Shown here piece by piece: positions 11,290-23,700 of a stretch of DNA of 64,000 bases. Source of the DNA: Osmia lignaria lignaria (Eukaryota; Arthropoda; Insecta; Hymenoptera; Megachilidae); contig NC_135039.1 in NCBI RefSeq assembly GCF_051020975.1, positions 10,328,692 through 10,392,691 of the forward strand, read 5' to 3'. A program made the position numbers and the translations under genes. Position 1 is the first letter of the stretch. Each line of letters opens with the position of its first letter. The notes beneath the pieces were generated by a model that saw only the letters and a list, made by a program, of their open reading frames with translations, did no database searches and was not told the origin of the DNA.

Positions 11290-12190
11290 AGTGCATGGAA
11301 GAATGAAGTAATGTATCCTACAGAATAATCAGTCCTAGTTATAATTAAAGAATGACCAGTATGGTGGTTGATGAATATTAGTGAATGGAAGAAGAGTATA
11401 TGAAAAGCCTGGAAGGATGATGTAATGTGTCCTGAAGAATAATTAGTCCTATCTATAATTAAATAATGACCAGTATGGTAGTTGATAAATATTAGTGAAT
11501 GGAAGAAGAGTACATGAAAGGCATGAAAGAATGAAGTAATGCATTCTGCAGAATAATCAGTCCTATCTATAGTTAAGGAATAACCAGTATGGAGGTTGAT
11601 AATTATTAATAAATAGATGAAGAGTATAAGAAAGGCATGGAGGAATGAAGTAATGCATCCTGCAGAATAATTAGTCTCATCTATAGTTAAAGAATAACCA
11701 GTATGGAGGTTGATAATTATTAATAAATGGATGAAGAGAATAAGAAATACATGGAAGAATGAAGTAATGTATCCTGAAGAATAATTAGTTCTATCTATAA
11801 TTAAAAAATGACCAATATAAGGTTGATAGTTATTAATGAATGGATAAAGAGTATAAAAAAGGCATGGAAGAATGAAGTAATGTATCCTGCATAATAATCC
11901 TAACTATAGTTAAAGAATGATCAGTATGGTGTTTGATAAATATTAATAAATAGATGAAGAGTATAAGAAAGGCATGGAGGAATGAGGTAATGCATCCTGC
12001 AGAATAATTAGTCTCATCTATAGTTAAAGAATAACCAGTATGAGGTTGATAATTAAAAAAGGCATGGGGGAATGAAATAATGCATCCTGCAGAATAATTA
12101 GTCCAATCTATAGTTACAAAATTACCAGTACGGTGGTTGATAAATATCGCTGAATGGATGATGTATACCAGAAAAGCGTGGAAGGATGAA
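11290..12190 (+). repeat. Degenerate tandem array, about 114-bp unit
   Basis: About eight diverged units recur. A marker word GAATAATTAGTC or GAATAATCAGTC falls at about 11322, 11436, 11550, 11664 and 11777, a period close to 114 bp. Each unit also carries GGAAGAATGAAGTAATG and GACCAGTATGG. Later units have internal deletions. There is no open frame through the array. Confidence 0.8.
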
Positions 12191-12199
12191 GTAATATAG

Positions 12200-14610
12200 C
12201 CTGCCCCAGGAGTCGACGATGCGTCGCGAGACGCACGTGCGTTGAAGAGACTGTGAAGCTGCTAATAGTCGCCTAAATGGTCGACACGCTTGCCCTGGCT
12301 GTCGCTATATGTCACCTCCGCCCTCTATTTACACGCCACGGACGATGCACGTGCGTGTGAATCTCGTCGCGACGGAAACGAAGGAATTCTCCTGCCTTCC
12401 ACTCTACTTTTCCTTAGATGCTCTTCAGATGATCACCGTTAATAAATTGATCAAGTCGTTGATAAATTGTCAAGTAGAAAGATGTCAGGCTATTTTGAGG
12501 AAATAATAGTCTTCCAAATGCTGAGCCTTCTAAGGCTGACAATAAGAGTAGGCGAAACAATAGGGTGGTCACGTCCCGTTGTAAAATATCGCACCCACAT
12601 CTCTGTAACTCGAGAAACCCGGAATGATTTACCTGACTTTCGGTGGATTCGTTCCACACAGTGGTGGCCGGTCCCGATGATTAACGCTCGTGTTTGCTTA
12701 TCGAGAATGTTTGCGTAAAACGAACAGTATCTGACGTTTATGTTTGGAGTATCGGCCTCCACCGTCGCGTGAAATAAGCTGCCGCAGAGATTCAATAACT
12801 CTGACTCTCTTACTTTTCATTCTATTCAAAATCATAGTCCTTGATCAAACATTTCATGTACTTAATTTTCATATCTTAAAAAATTTGTAATAATTGCAAC
12901 AAGTCATCAGGGACCTATGTTTAATATATATATATTGTTATTAGTTTTAAGGCAGATATATCCTGAAGAGTGTGAGAATGAATGGTGGTGGTATGGTGAA
13001 GAAGAAGGGTCGCTAAAGGCCATCCTATAGGAGTGGAATCCTCCCTTCTTTCTCTATAAATACCAGACTTACCTGTTCCGTGCGACCAATGGCAACTCGA
13101 GCCCCCCTATGTATCCCTACAACTGCTCATCTTCAAGAGAAAGTCAATATTTTACCTGGCTGTGGCAACCAATGGGAGTACAAGGAGACCCTCCCAGTAG
13201 ATCAAATCTCTATAGAAACATGTTGCTAAAACATGGCTCTGTTTCAATAACATGATGAGAATGAAACTTTCATTGGAGTGTAAGGTTTAATTACTTTCCT
13301 TAATTGTCTCTGGTGGTAGAATCTCTGCCCCAGAATTATTATTGAATCATCAAGCACTCAGTCCTTTTATTTTAAATAGAAAGATGGAAAGTCTAGGAAT
13401 AAAATATAAGAAGATCTGTCCATTTTCAGCCCAAGGTGATGCATATTAAATTTCTGTCCATTCCATTCATACCAAGGCACTCTTTTCCAGAGGCATCGAC
13501 CACGCAAGATTTATTTCAAGCCTAACGTTAGAAGGGACGTGCTCGCGCGATCGATTTCCAGACGAAAAATAAAGTGCACGTGCTATTCCTGCGCTGATGC
13601 ACGTACGGTGTTGACGCGGTGCACGGCCAGCCTCTCTTTTACGGGGAATATTAAAGCTCGCTCGGTCGGGCCGTGTTTGTAAAACATTATCGTTTTCACA
13701 AACATCGCCGTTGCTGGCCATTGGCTACTTTACCCCTCTGCTTCTTTTTCACCGGATATTCTGAGCCTGAGGCTCTCTTGATTCACCGGTGAATTTTATT
13801 TTTTTTTCTAAATTACAGAAGCTTCGCTCCTTGAACTCTAAGATGAAAGGTAAATAATGTTTCTCTCACCTTTTCAATAAGCGTTAAATAATAGAGATTT
13901 ATTTCCATATAATTACAGAAGCTGCCGCATGTCCAGAGTCCTTAAAAGCGAGGGGAGTTTCATAGCGATCAGAAAAACTACCGGTACACATAGGCAATTA
14001 CATTATGTACATACAACGAGTCGTCCTATTTATGCGATCTACACGTTCAGATACAATCACTATGAACCTAAGTAATATTTTTGTCTGTATGTATATATAT
14101 ATATGTATAAAAGAGGAACGGGTTCAAGATATGCCTTGACGCGTCCTCCTGGCTCGCGGATACAGCTTAGACGTAATCGTTAATTATAGTGATCACCTCC
14201 CTTCGGAAGCCACCGACTTGTCCCTTAAATATCGAATACTGTGTAGCAGTCGAAAACACACCGAGGACACATCCTCGGAGAGCTCTCGTCGAAGCACAAA
14301 GTTCCTTGGACACTGCCCCTTTCTCAGAGTTGTTCCCGACCTCCAGTTTGCATATTTCCGCTTACCCCTACGGTAAGACGGTCCTCGGACGTTGACGAGA
14401 ACCTGGACGATGGAGCGATTCACATGAAACACTTGGACCGAGACTGGAACTCCATAGGCGAGAAGGCAGCGGTCGAGACTCCTGTTGGAGCGGTGGTACC
14501 CATCATGCCGGACGGAACTCCGACTCCGCCTACGCTGGTACTCGACACCGTCACGCTTCCCGGTTCCTCCTTCACGTTCACCACTGTGACAGAAGGGATC
14601 GTTGAGAATT
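12200..14610. other. Non-coding region downstream of FoxL2 with CpG-rich patches
   Basis: Patches near 12200-12420, 12540-12780 and 13480-13760 are richer in CpG than the surrounding AT-rich DNA. Small open frames occur on both strands but none shows a domain or a splice-consistent model. It may hold FoxL2 regulatory DNA or 3' UTR; that is inference from position only. Confidence 0.35.
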
Positions 14611-14618
14611 CAACTTCC

Positions 14619-14624
14619 TTTATT
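14619..14624 (-). terminator. Candidate FoxL2 polyadenylation signal
   Basis: TTTATT on the plus strand reads AATAAA on the minus strand, about 170 bp after the FoxL2 stop codon. It is a plausible but unproven end for the transcript. Confidence 0.35.
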
Positions 14625-14794
14625 GGGAGAGCCGAGGGTGTTCATTTGATTACTGCAGGATTGGGACGTCAGGAGTGCCTCGTCGCAGGGATCGTTAAAG
14701 TAGGGATGACAGTGGGCTGGTAGCAGGTTGGGCAAGGTGGCTACAAAGAATAAAGAAAAGCAACGTTTCATTCCATGTGTCTCGCGTAGATTGT

Positions 14795-17700
14795 TCATAA
14801 GAAACGATAATTACTTTCGGGCCAGTAGCATCTGGTAGGTACCGTCTCCGGCGTCATGGCGGCATCGTGTCTCCTGGCGAAGCTGCTACCGAACGAGCCG
14901 CCCCCCATCGAGCCAGGAGAACTCGCCGTCCCACCTGGAACATCCAAGTAATTGCCTTGAAACGCTTTGCCTGGTCGTCGAGCATTTCTCAATAGTTCTG
15001 GCTATATGGCCATAGGTTAAAGCAGAGACTCACTTAACGAGGTGCCCAGTTGGCTGTACCCGTTTATCGGTGGGATCTGCATCGACTGCATTGGCTGCAA
15101 TTGCGGTTGAAGCTGCAATAAGAGATCGTTGCATTGTTTGGTCCAAGCTTAATATTAAATTGATACTGGGTCAAACTTACTGACTGACAGTGACTGTAGG
15201 AGAGCTGTGATTGCTGAAGACTCCATGCACTGGAATCGAAGACGAGTTAGAAGGTTGTTCTAGTAAAAAGTATATACCGCTAACTGAAGATTCCAGCGTA
15301 CCTGGTGTCGTATCTAGTGTAGGTGGACGGAGCATAGGACGGTGGTGAATGGCCAAACAAGTTTCTGGGACCCAAATGAACATGCGTAGGAGAAAAAGGA
15401 TCGCCGAACAATGGTTTATGATACGGTGCGTTCCTATACGGCCGCTTCATACGTCTACGCCTTCTATAGTTACCGTTTTCGAACATGTCCGCGTACTGAG
15501 GATCTATAAACGTCCAACGAAGCTATCTGAGTACCTCGTCGTTTTTACAATAATTATGTTACGGTAAATGTAATAAACTGGTGATTATGAATAATTGCCA
15601 CCACTAAATTTGGTAAATGTGATAAATTATTGAGTATTTATCAAATTAACCGGCGAGTTTATATAATGGCCAGTGTGATAAATATCTTGACCGATTGTGC
15701 CAGTAGAATACAGCGCAGTTTCTTGAGTAGTTACTAGTCAGAAGGATGGTTATTCGTTGGGCACTATGGTAACAATATTTTATAATTTACAATTAAATAT
15801 TCAATAAATGGTTATTTTAAGTCACATGGATGATTGGATGCAAATAATTATTATCGTTGGTAAGTATTTAGATTAACCTACCCACCTTCAGTCGCCTCGG
15901 GTTGAGTAGGAGATAAAATATTAAACTAGGTTAGGTTAGGCTATATATTTAAATCCGGCCGCCTTACCTAACCTAACCTAATACATCAATAATATTCACT
16001 TCTAATTGAGTTTTAATGGACATTTCCACCTTAATTTTTATAAATCTTAACAGCTGCGCAAACTGGACGAATTTTGTTAAAGTTATGAAATTTTATCATG
16101 TTCGCCATTACGAGTTGGGAATTATATAAACTCGACAGTTAATTTGACAAATATTCAATAATTAATTTATCACATTTACCAAATTTAGTAGTGATTATAT
16201 ATAACAACCGGCAATTATACATAATCACCGGATTAATCACGTTTACAGTAACATATGTTGATTCATAGTGTATAGATGTAAAAATATGATTTTTTATTAA
16301 AGCATTTTTAAAATTAAAATTTAAAATATTTAGTTATTTAAATTTAATTAAACTGGAATAATTTAGTTTAAAAGAATATTAGAATTATAATTTAAATTAA
16401 AAATATTAATATAAAAATTGTTAATTATTAAAATAGTATTGAAGGTGGATACGTTAATCTAAATATTTACCAACGATAATTACCAACATAATTACCGGAT
16501 TAATCACATTTACCGTAACATATATATTATTTTATAGAAGCATCGAGGAAAGATTGATTTAACGATGGAAACTAACCGAGGGTCCAGAAGTTTCCTTTCC
16601 TCTCACCGCCTCCTTCGCGTGGTACCTTCACGAAGCATTCGTTCAGCGACAGATTGTGTCTGATCGAATTCTGCCAGCCCTTCTTGTTCTTTTGGAAGTA
16701 GGGAAACCTGGCGGTGATGTAAGCATAGATTTCACTCAGGGTGGCCCTCTTCTGAGCGCTGTGCTGAATCGCCATTGCGATCAACGCGACGTAGCTGAAG
16801 GGAGGCTTCTTGCTAGCCGAATCGTTGTTACTAACGCTTCCGTTTCCGTTACCAGAGGGACCGGTGGACCCATCCGCGGCTGCGGTTGGCGTGGAGGGAG
16901 CCGAGGGAGTCGATGGGTTGCTGTTGGTGGTGCTATGAAGAACTCCGCTGGGGGATGACCCTTTGTCCTCTAGATGATGATGAGCGGAGCCTGTCGAGTG
17001 CATCGACACTACGGAGTTCGGACTGTGCAGGCTATGGTGAGAATGATGGGTCAGGGACGCGTGCGACGCTAGGCTCCGACCTATGGAGGAGTCCAGCTCC
17101 TTCGACGTGGCGCCCAGGCAACCATTCTGCATATCTGACACGAAACTGCTCACTGGAATTCAACGGTACATTGATTTCACTTACAATTTAAGTACCTATA
17201 ATTCATTTTTTTAACAGATAATCATGATTTTTATTAAGCACTCAATGGATGCCAAGGTGAATTTCAATCGGAGACAACCGGCGCTCCGGGAAACTGGACA
17301 ATGGAATACTTCCAAGAAATCTCGACATGCTTAAACAATTGGGCCTTTGAAAGGAATTCGTACCGCGACACTCGACGCGTGGAACGATAAGCTGTTTGAA
17401 GAAATCGTGATTCAGGATCGAACGATTGTCCGAGGTGTACCGGGTGATTAAATTGCGTGTATGCGGCTCGCGCAAATTAACCCTTTAACTGCGGGTACTT
17501 TTATCACAGCCGATCGCTCTAATTTTGAATTACACTAGTGGAATTAATTCTGGACACTTTTAAATTTTTACTTAAATTTTTTTTCTAATTTTAGGGCGTC
17601 GATTATATAAAAAAATCAGTAAAAAGCTATACTTTTAATATACAATAAAAATTATAATTTTAACCCATCAAAGGAGGTAGAAAAAAATTAATTTCATCCT

Positions 17701-20700
17701 GTGATTGGCTACTTAACAGTTTAGATTTTTTTAAATTAAAATTTTCAAACATTTACAAACCAAATCATGTGAAAATATTAAGTACAAACATTATAGATTA
17801 CAATAAAAATATTACAGTATCATTTTAGCATAGCAGAATATACATTTTCTGCAGAAATATGAAATAAAGAATATTTTTATTCAAGGTGCCCAGAATTAAT
17901 TTCACCAGTGTATATTACTGAAGTAATATTCTATTTTAAATTTATTTTATTTTTATTTTAGTAGTATATAAGCCACAGTCGCTATTTGATATTAGCAAAA
18001 ATTAACATATTGTTTATATACCACAAGCGCCTCTGGCTATAATTTTAGTATGTGGTTCATAAACCACATCCGCAGTTAAAGGGTTAATAAGCGACGATCA
18101 AGCGTCCTTATGTTTTTGTTTATAATGATTTGTTTATGGTAATGGTAGCGCTATGGGTCCTGGTCCACGCTGTACAAAAATTCTATAATTGCTCCAATGT
18201 TTCAGAGGGAAAAGAAAATCAGTGAAAAATGCGAAGACGTGAGTCAGGAAGGAGTGCGTACGTGCACGGCGTGGAATATTCATCGGTGCCCTGCGGCACG
18301 TGTAACTGGAACTGGCGGTAACTAGACACCGATAAGTTGAGCACGCTGCACTCCGACAACAGAGAGAACCGTCGCTAGTGGAAAAGAGAGGCTTTGGAAC
18401 AAAAGGAAAACAAGGGAGCAGGGTTTTTCAGAAAAATCTTTGCTCCAGTTTCAAGAATAAAGGATCCGCTATCAAAAACTTGATCATAAAACCTGAAATT
18501 TGATGGCTGTTATCGTTTCGACACGCTGCAAATGGGAATATCTAGCCCATGATACGTTAATATTCGCAAACGTGATACTCCGTTAACGTACTGCTTCGGG
18601 GTACATGATTTTCAGTATGGAGATACAGTCTCATCATTTGAGACCCATGTTTTCACAGCAGCGACATGGTATTGGATTTTCAATTAAATATTAGGGTCAG
18701 CATAGAGATGAAAAAAAAGAATATTCTTAAATTTCTATATGATTATATCAAGAATTTACAGATTATATTTTTATGAACCTAAAGAGGGTTTTCATAGCAG
18801 CGACATGGTATTGGATTTTCAATTAAATATTAGGGTCAGGATAGAAATGAAGAAAAAGAATATTTTTACATTGCTATATGATTATATTTGTTATGAACCT
18901 AAAGGGGGTTTTCATAGCAGCGACATGGTATTGGATTTTCAATTAAATATTAGGGTTAGAATAGAAATGAAGAAAAAGAATATTTTTACATTGCTATATG
19001 ATTATATTTGTTATGAACCTAAAGGGGGTTTTCATAGCAGCGACATGATATTGTATTTTCAATTAAATATCAGGGTCAGGATAGAGATGAAGAAAAAGAA
19101 TATTTTTACATTGCTATATGATTATATTTGTTATGAACCTAAAGGGGGTTTTCATAGCAGCGACATGCTATTGGATTTTCAATTAAATATTAGAGTCAGG
19201 ATAGAAATGAAGAAAAAGAATATTTTTACATCGCTATATGATTATATTTGTTATGAACCTAAAGGGGGTTTTCATAGCAGCGACATGATATTGTATTTTC
19301 AATTAAATATCAGGGTCAGGGTAGAGATGAAGAAAAGAATATTTTTACATTGCTATATGATTATATCAATAATTTACAGATTATATTTGTTATTTACCTA
19401 ACCTAACCTAAAGAGGGCCAACATGGTTCCACGAGAAAGGAACACATGGATATCATGTAAACATTTGAAAATTATACTATTAGGTGTACAAATTAATACG
19501 GTGCCTTTTCTTTTTATTTATAGTAACTACAATTATCGAAATCATATTCTCCGGCCATTTTTCAAATTCACAAAAGCGCGGGAAAAATATTCGAATTTAA
19601 AATAATAACTAAGAAAGTGTAATATTAAAGGTGCCGAATTAATTTGCACACCTAATATATTGAATTATCTTCTCCAAGCTGATCAAGACTAATCATCCTC
19701 TTCTACAGATCACGTGTCCTCGTTCGACAAGCGATATTGACCTGTGCTAGAAGAGCGTACATGTACACAGAGGAGCGTGTCGTGGATCCAAGGTGCGCAA
19801 GCAAGCAACGAGATCGCGATAACGTAAAACGGTTCGCCAACACACCTGACTGCAACTGGAGATCCTTTGCTACGCGACACCTACGAGACCGCATCTGCTC
19901 TCGTCACGGGATCCCTTGTTTCTGTTCGTACACGACAAACGATCGTCATTGGAAAAACATTGCTGTTATAGAAAATTCGTCAACGGAAAGTCTATACCGT
20001 TTTAACGACGCTCGACGATCGAGAAGAGATTTTGCAACGAACGACGGAAAAGAAAAAAATGCTGGGTTCGGCTATCGCGAAAAAATCGTGACGTAACTAG
20101 GATTGCGAAAATTGGCCTTCGTCGAGGAGGTATTGCCGTAACCGATTCCAACGTTTATCGGACTTCTGCCGACGTTTCACCGAGTCCGCAGATTCACGAA
20201 ATGAGTTCACCGTTCTTGGAAACCGAGCTGCGTTTAATAAGGTCATGGATCCTCAATTAAGAAAACTCCTTTGTTCAAACATTCGCTATAATCGAGTCTA
20301 CGTTAATCTCTCGACGCTAATTAGTATGTTTTTTTTTTTTAAGTTTAGATTAGAATTAACGCAACGGCTTATCCGAGCCTTCTGTAAAGTTCAATGGGAA
20401 ATGGGGTTAGGCCACCCTGAAGTCTACAGGCGAATTGTTTTCTCGAACTGTTCCGATGACAAATCTTCAGGCGACCTGGTCAAAGAGCAAAAAAGCGGCG
20501 GACGATGAGAGGGAGATCTGCGATTTGCAGAGTGATGTCACGACGTATTGTATTTCGCTTATCGGCGCCGGATCCCGATTCCTCGTGGAACTCGCAGCAT
20601 TTCACGAATGCGAATGCCACGTTTTCCAACGACAACGACCACCAAGACGACGACCTTCGTGTCAAGGATCGACTTTGCTCCAGTCTAATCGATGTACCAC

Positions 20701-23700
20701 CTCCATCGTTGTTTTTTTTCATCCATTTTTGTCAATCGATGCAGCAAAGTCTTTTCATCTGACCCTTCGTCTCGTTATCAGGGCCCCCATGTATCGGGGC
20801 CTTGACATACAAATGAAAAATTGGAGCCCTGCTTATTATAGCATGCATCGTGTCATTGTTTTAGAGGCAGTCGACTTCTCTAGCTGTATTTTTGTACTTG
20901 TTATATTTATACGTCCCTGACGAATGTTATGACAATTCGAGGTTGCAGCATAGTTATTGTTTTCAAAACAATTTTTTGTACACCTGTGTACTTTATGGAG
21001 AGAGGAGTTTGTGTGGACACGTACAACTTGCAAAGACTCATCTGCATGCATCAGGGAGTTATAACTTCCTGAATGGGTATAGGCCCTATACCCTATACTA
21101 TTGGGTAAGATGGTCAAAAGTGCCCTCACACCGACTTGCAATGGCTCATTCGATAACTTATCAAGAAAAGACAGTCTGTGCCAAGTTTCAACCCTGTATC
21201 TCATCGGGGGGGGGGAGGGGAGTAGTTATAACTTCCTGAATGGGTATAGGCCCTATACCCTATACTATAGGGTAAGATGGTCAAAAGTGCCGCCACACTG
21301 ACTTGCAATGGCTCATTCGATAACTTATCAAGAAAAAACAGTCTGTGCCAAGTTTCGGGGGGGGGGGGGGGGGGGAGTAGTAATGGACAAAAATCTGAAA
21401 AAAATCAGAGATATTTCTATTCACGAGGCACATATTATAGTAGCTTTGCTGTAAAAAATCAAAAACCCCAAATAATATTCTAGGTCTTTTCTTTATCATT
21501 GAAGTCAGACTTGACATAATTGCACTGAATTGACGAATAGGTCGAGCAAGGGTCAATTGCATTATTCAAGGAAGCTGGGAGTCATCCGTGTATCTACAGC
21601 GATTATGATAAGCTAGAACAAGCGTCGAAGGGCGTCAAGGCACGTGCAGTGTCTAATGACCCATCAGTGTCCAGCTAATCAAGGATTCCTCTTAGGGGAG
21701 CCTCTCCATTCAGAAAGCAGGGGCACGTGCCTCCCTATTAACTTGAAAACGTATCCATAATGGTGGAACAATCAATTAAGGTAACTTTTAGATTGATAGA
21801 TCATATTTCTGGTGAGCTTAATAAACAATGATTTGTTGTGTAAAATTTTAAATTTGAAAATCAATCTGATAAATAATTTATTTTTAGGGAATGAAACCTC
21901 ACCTAAAGAGAAACAAAGCAACGAGTCAAAAACGAGACGTAAACCCCGTATCTTCGGTATGATAAGAAGAGAAGGGGGCGAGGAAGGTAGGAGGATAAAA
22001 GAGAAGCTCGAATCAAGGGGCAGAGGGTCATCTGAGCGACGATAGCTCATCTCGTGGTATCTTCCGCGTGAGCCAATCGTCGCCTGGTATCTCGACCTCG
22101 TCAACGTCGTCGTCGCAACGTTCTCCAACCTCCTCCTCCTCCCCCCTCCTCGACACCGGAAGTACATATAGAATTGCAATTTCTACACGCAGTGGCTAAG
22201 ATTCCTTCATCTATTTTATTCGACTTTTGAATTCATTTTATTCCAACTACGATCATTTCAGGGTCGATGATTCCTGGTTATCGAATGAAAGAGAGAGAAG
22301 CAACGTTATCGTGTTTACTATAACGCGAATACTCGGTGTTTCTCGAAGAAGTCGAGGCAGGTTCGACCGAAAACACCAACGGGAATTACCTAACCAGATA
22401 ATTTCGAGGAGGCCCGACCGTGTTCCCGCCTTTTGGTTCGTCGTCGACGATTTATCAGGAATCTCCTCCTTCAGTATTCCGTTTCGCGCGTCATTCTGAT
22501 CATCTTATCTTTACAGAGCCAAGGAAGCGGAATTTAGAAGGCGATAAGGGAATCGAGTACAAATTGAGCGAGATTCTTGGATGCTCTTCTCAAATTAATT
22601 ACAGGAGGAAAGAATAAGATTGATCAAGTTTAGATAAGAATCTGATGATGATTACTGTTAGTAGAGTGATATACACTGGTGGAATTGATTCTGGACACTT
22701 TGAATGAAAATATTCTTTATTTCATATTTGTGCGGAAAATTTATATTCTGTTATGCTAAATTGATACCGTAATATTTTTATTGTAATCTATGATGTTTAT
22801 ACTTAATATTCTCACATGATTTGGTTTGTAAATGTTTGAAAATTTTTATTTAAAAAAATCTAAACTGTGTTTGCGCTTGGCTACACGGAACGTCGTATGA
22901 TGTGAAATAGCCAATCACAGGATGAAAGAATATCCAACGAAATATTAATTTCTTTCTACCTCCTTTGATGCGTTGAAATTGTAATTTTTATTGTATATTA
23001 AAAGTATGACTGTGAATGGTTTTTTTACTGACTTTTTTATATAAGCCCTAAAATTAGAAAACAATGATTAGAATATAAAATATGAATGATTATATATTAA
23101 ATAATTTGAATAAATGCGAAATTTAAGTAAAAAATATTAAGCAAAAATTTAAAAGTGTCCAGAATTAATTCCACTAGTGTAGATCCTCTAGGACAGTGTT
23201 TCCCAACGTGGGGCCCGCGCCCCACAGGGGAGCAATTTGATTGTTAAGGGTGGCAATTCAAAAATGGACTCCTCCAGAGTTTAAATTAATCGTATGGCGA
23301 CTCTCAGTAATAATTAAAATAATATAGAAAGAAAAATCTTTCATTAAAATTATTTAAACTAAAAACTAAAAAAGAATTTTAAATTAATGTTTTAATGTTT
23401 TTTTATATTAATATTATTTATTGCTCTAAGAAACTGTATATGTTACATAGGGGCATAAGAATTTTAAAAATGCTTAGGTGGGGCATGGCACAAAAAAGGT
23501 TGGAAAACACCGCTCTAGGATCTCTTTCAGTTCTTCCAGAAGACCAATGGCGAATCACGAAAGCCTTCCCTCAAGGGAAACTTACGTTACACCCGATCGT
23601 ATAATACGTAATTGAACTATAAAAGATTGATAAGTGGATTAGCGTTTCACGACTTCTTTATCATCAGTCAGCGATTAGAAAGCCGTGCCCTTGTTTACTA

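Noticed and set aside
14424..14723. 100-codon plus-strand ORF beside the FoxL2 3' end
   Set aside because: No family motif, and it lies antisense to the expected FoxL2 3' UTR; composition alone explains it.
20435..20920. 161-codon plus-strand ORF in the large FoxL2 intron
   Set aside because: Overlaps open frames on the other strand; no recognisable domain, no supporting splice sites.
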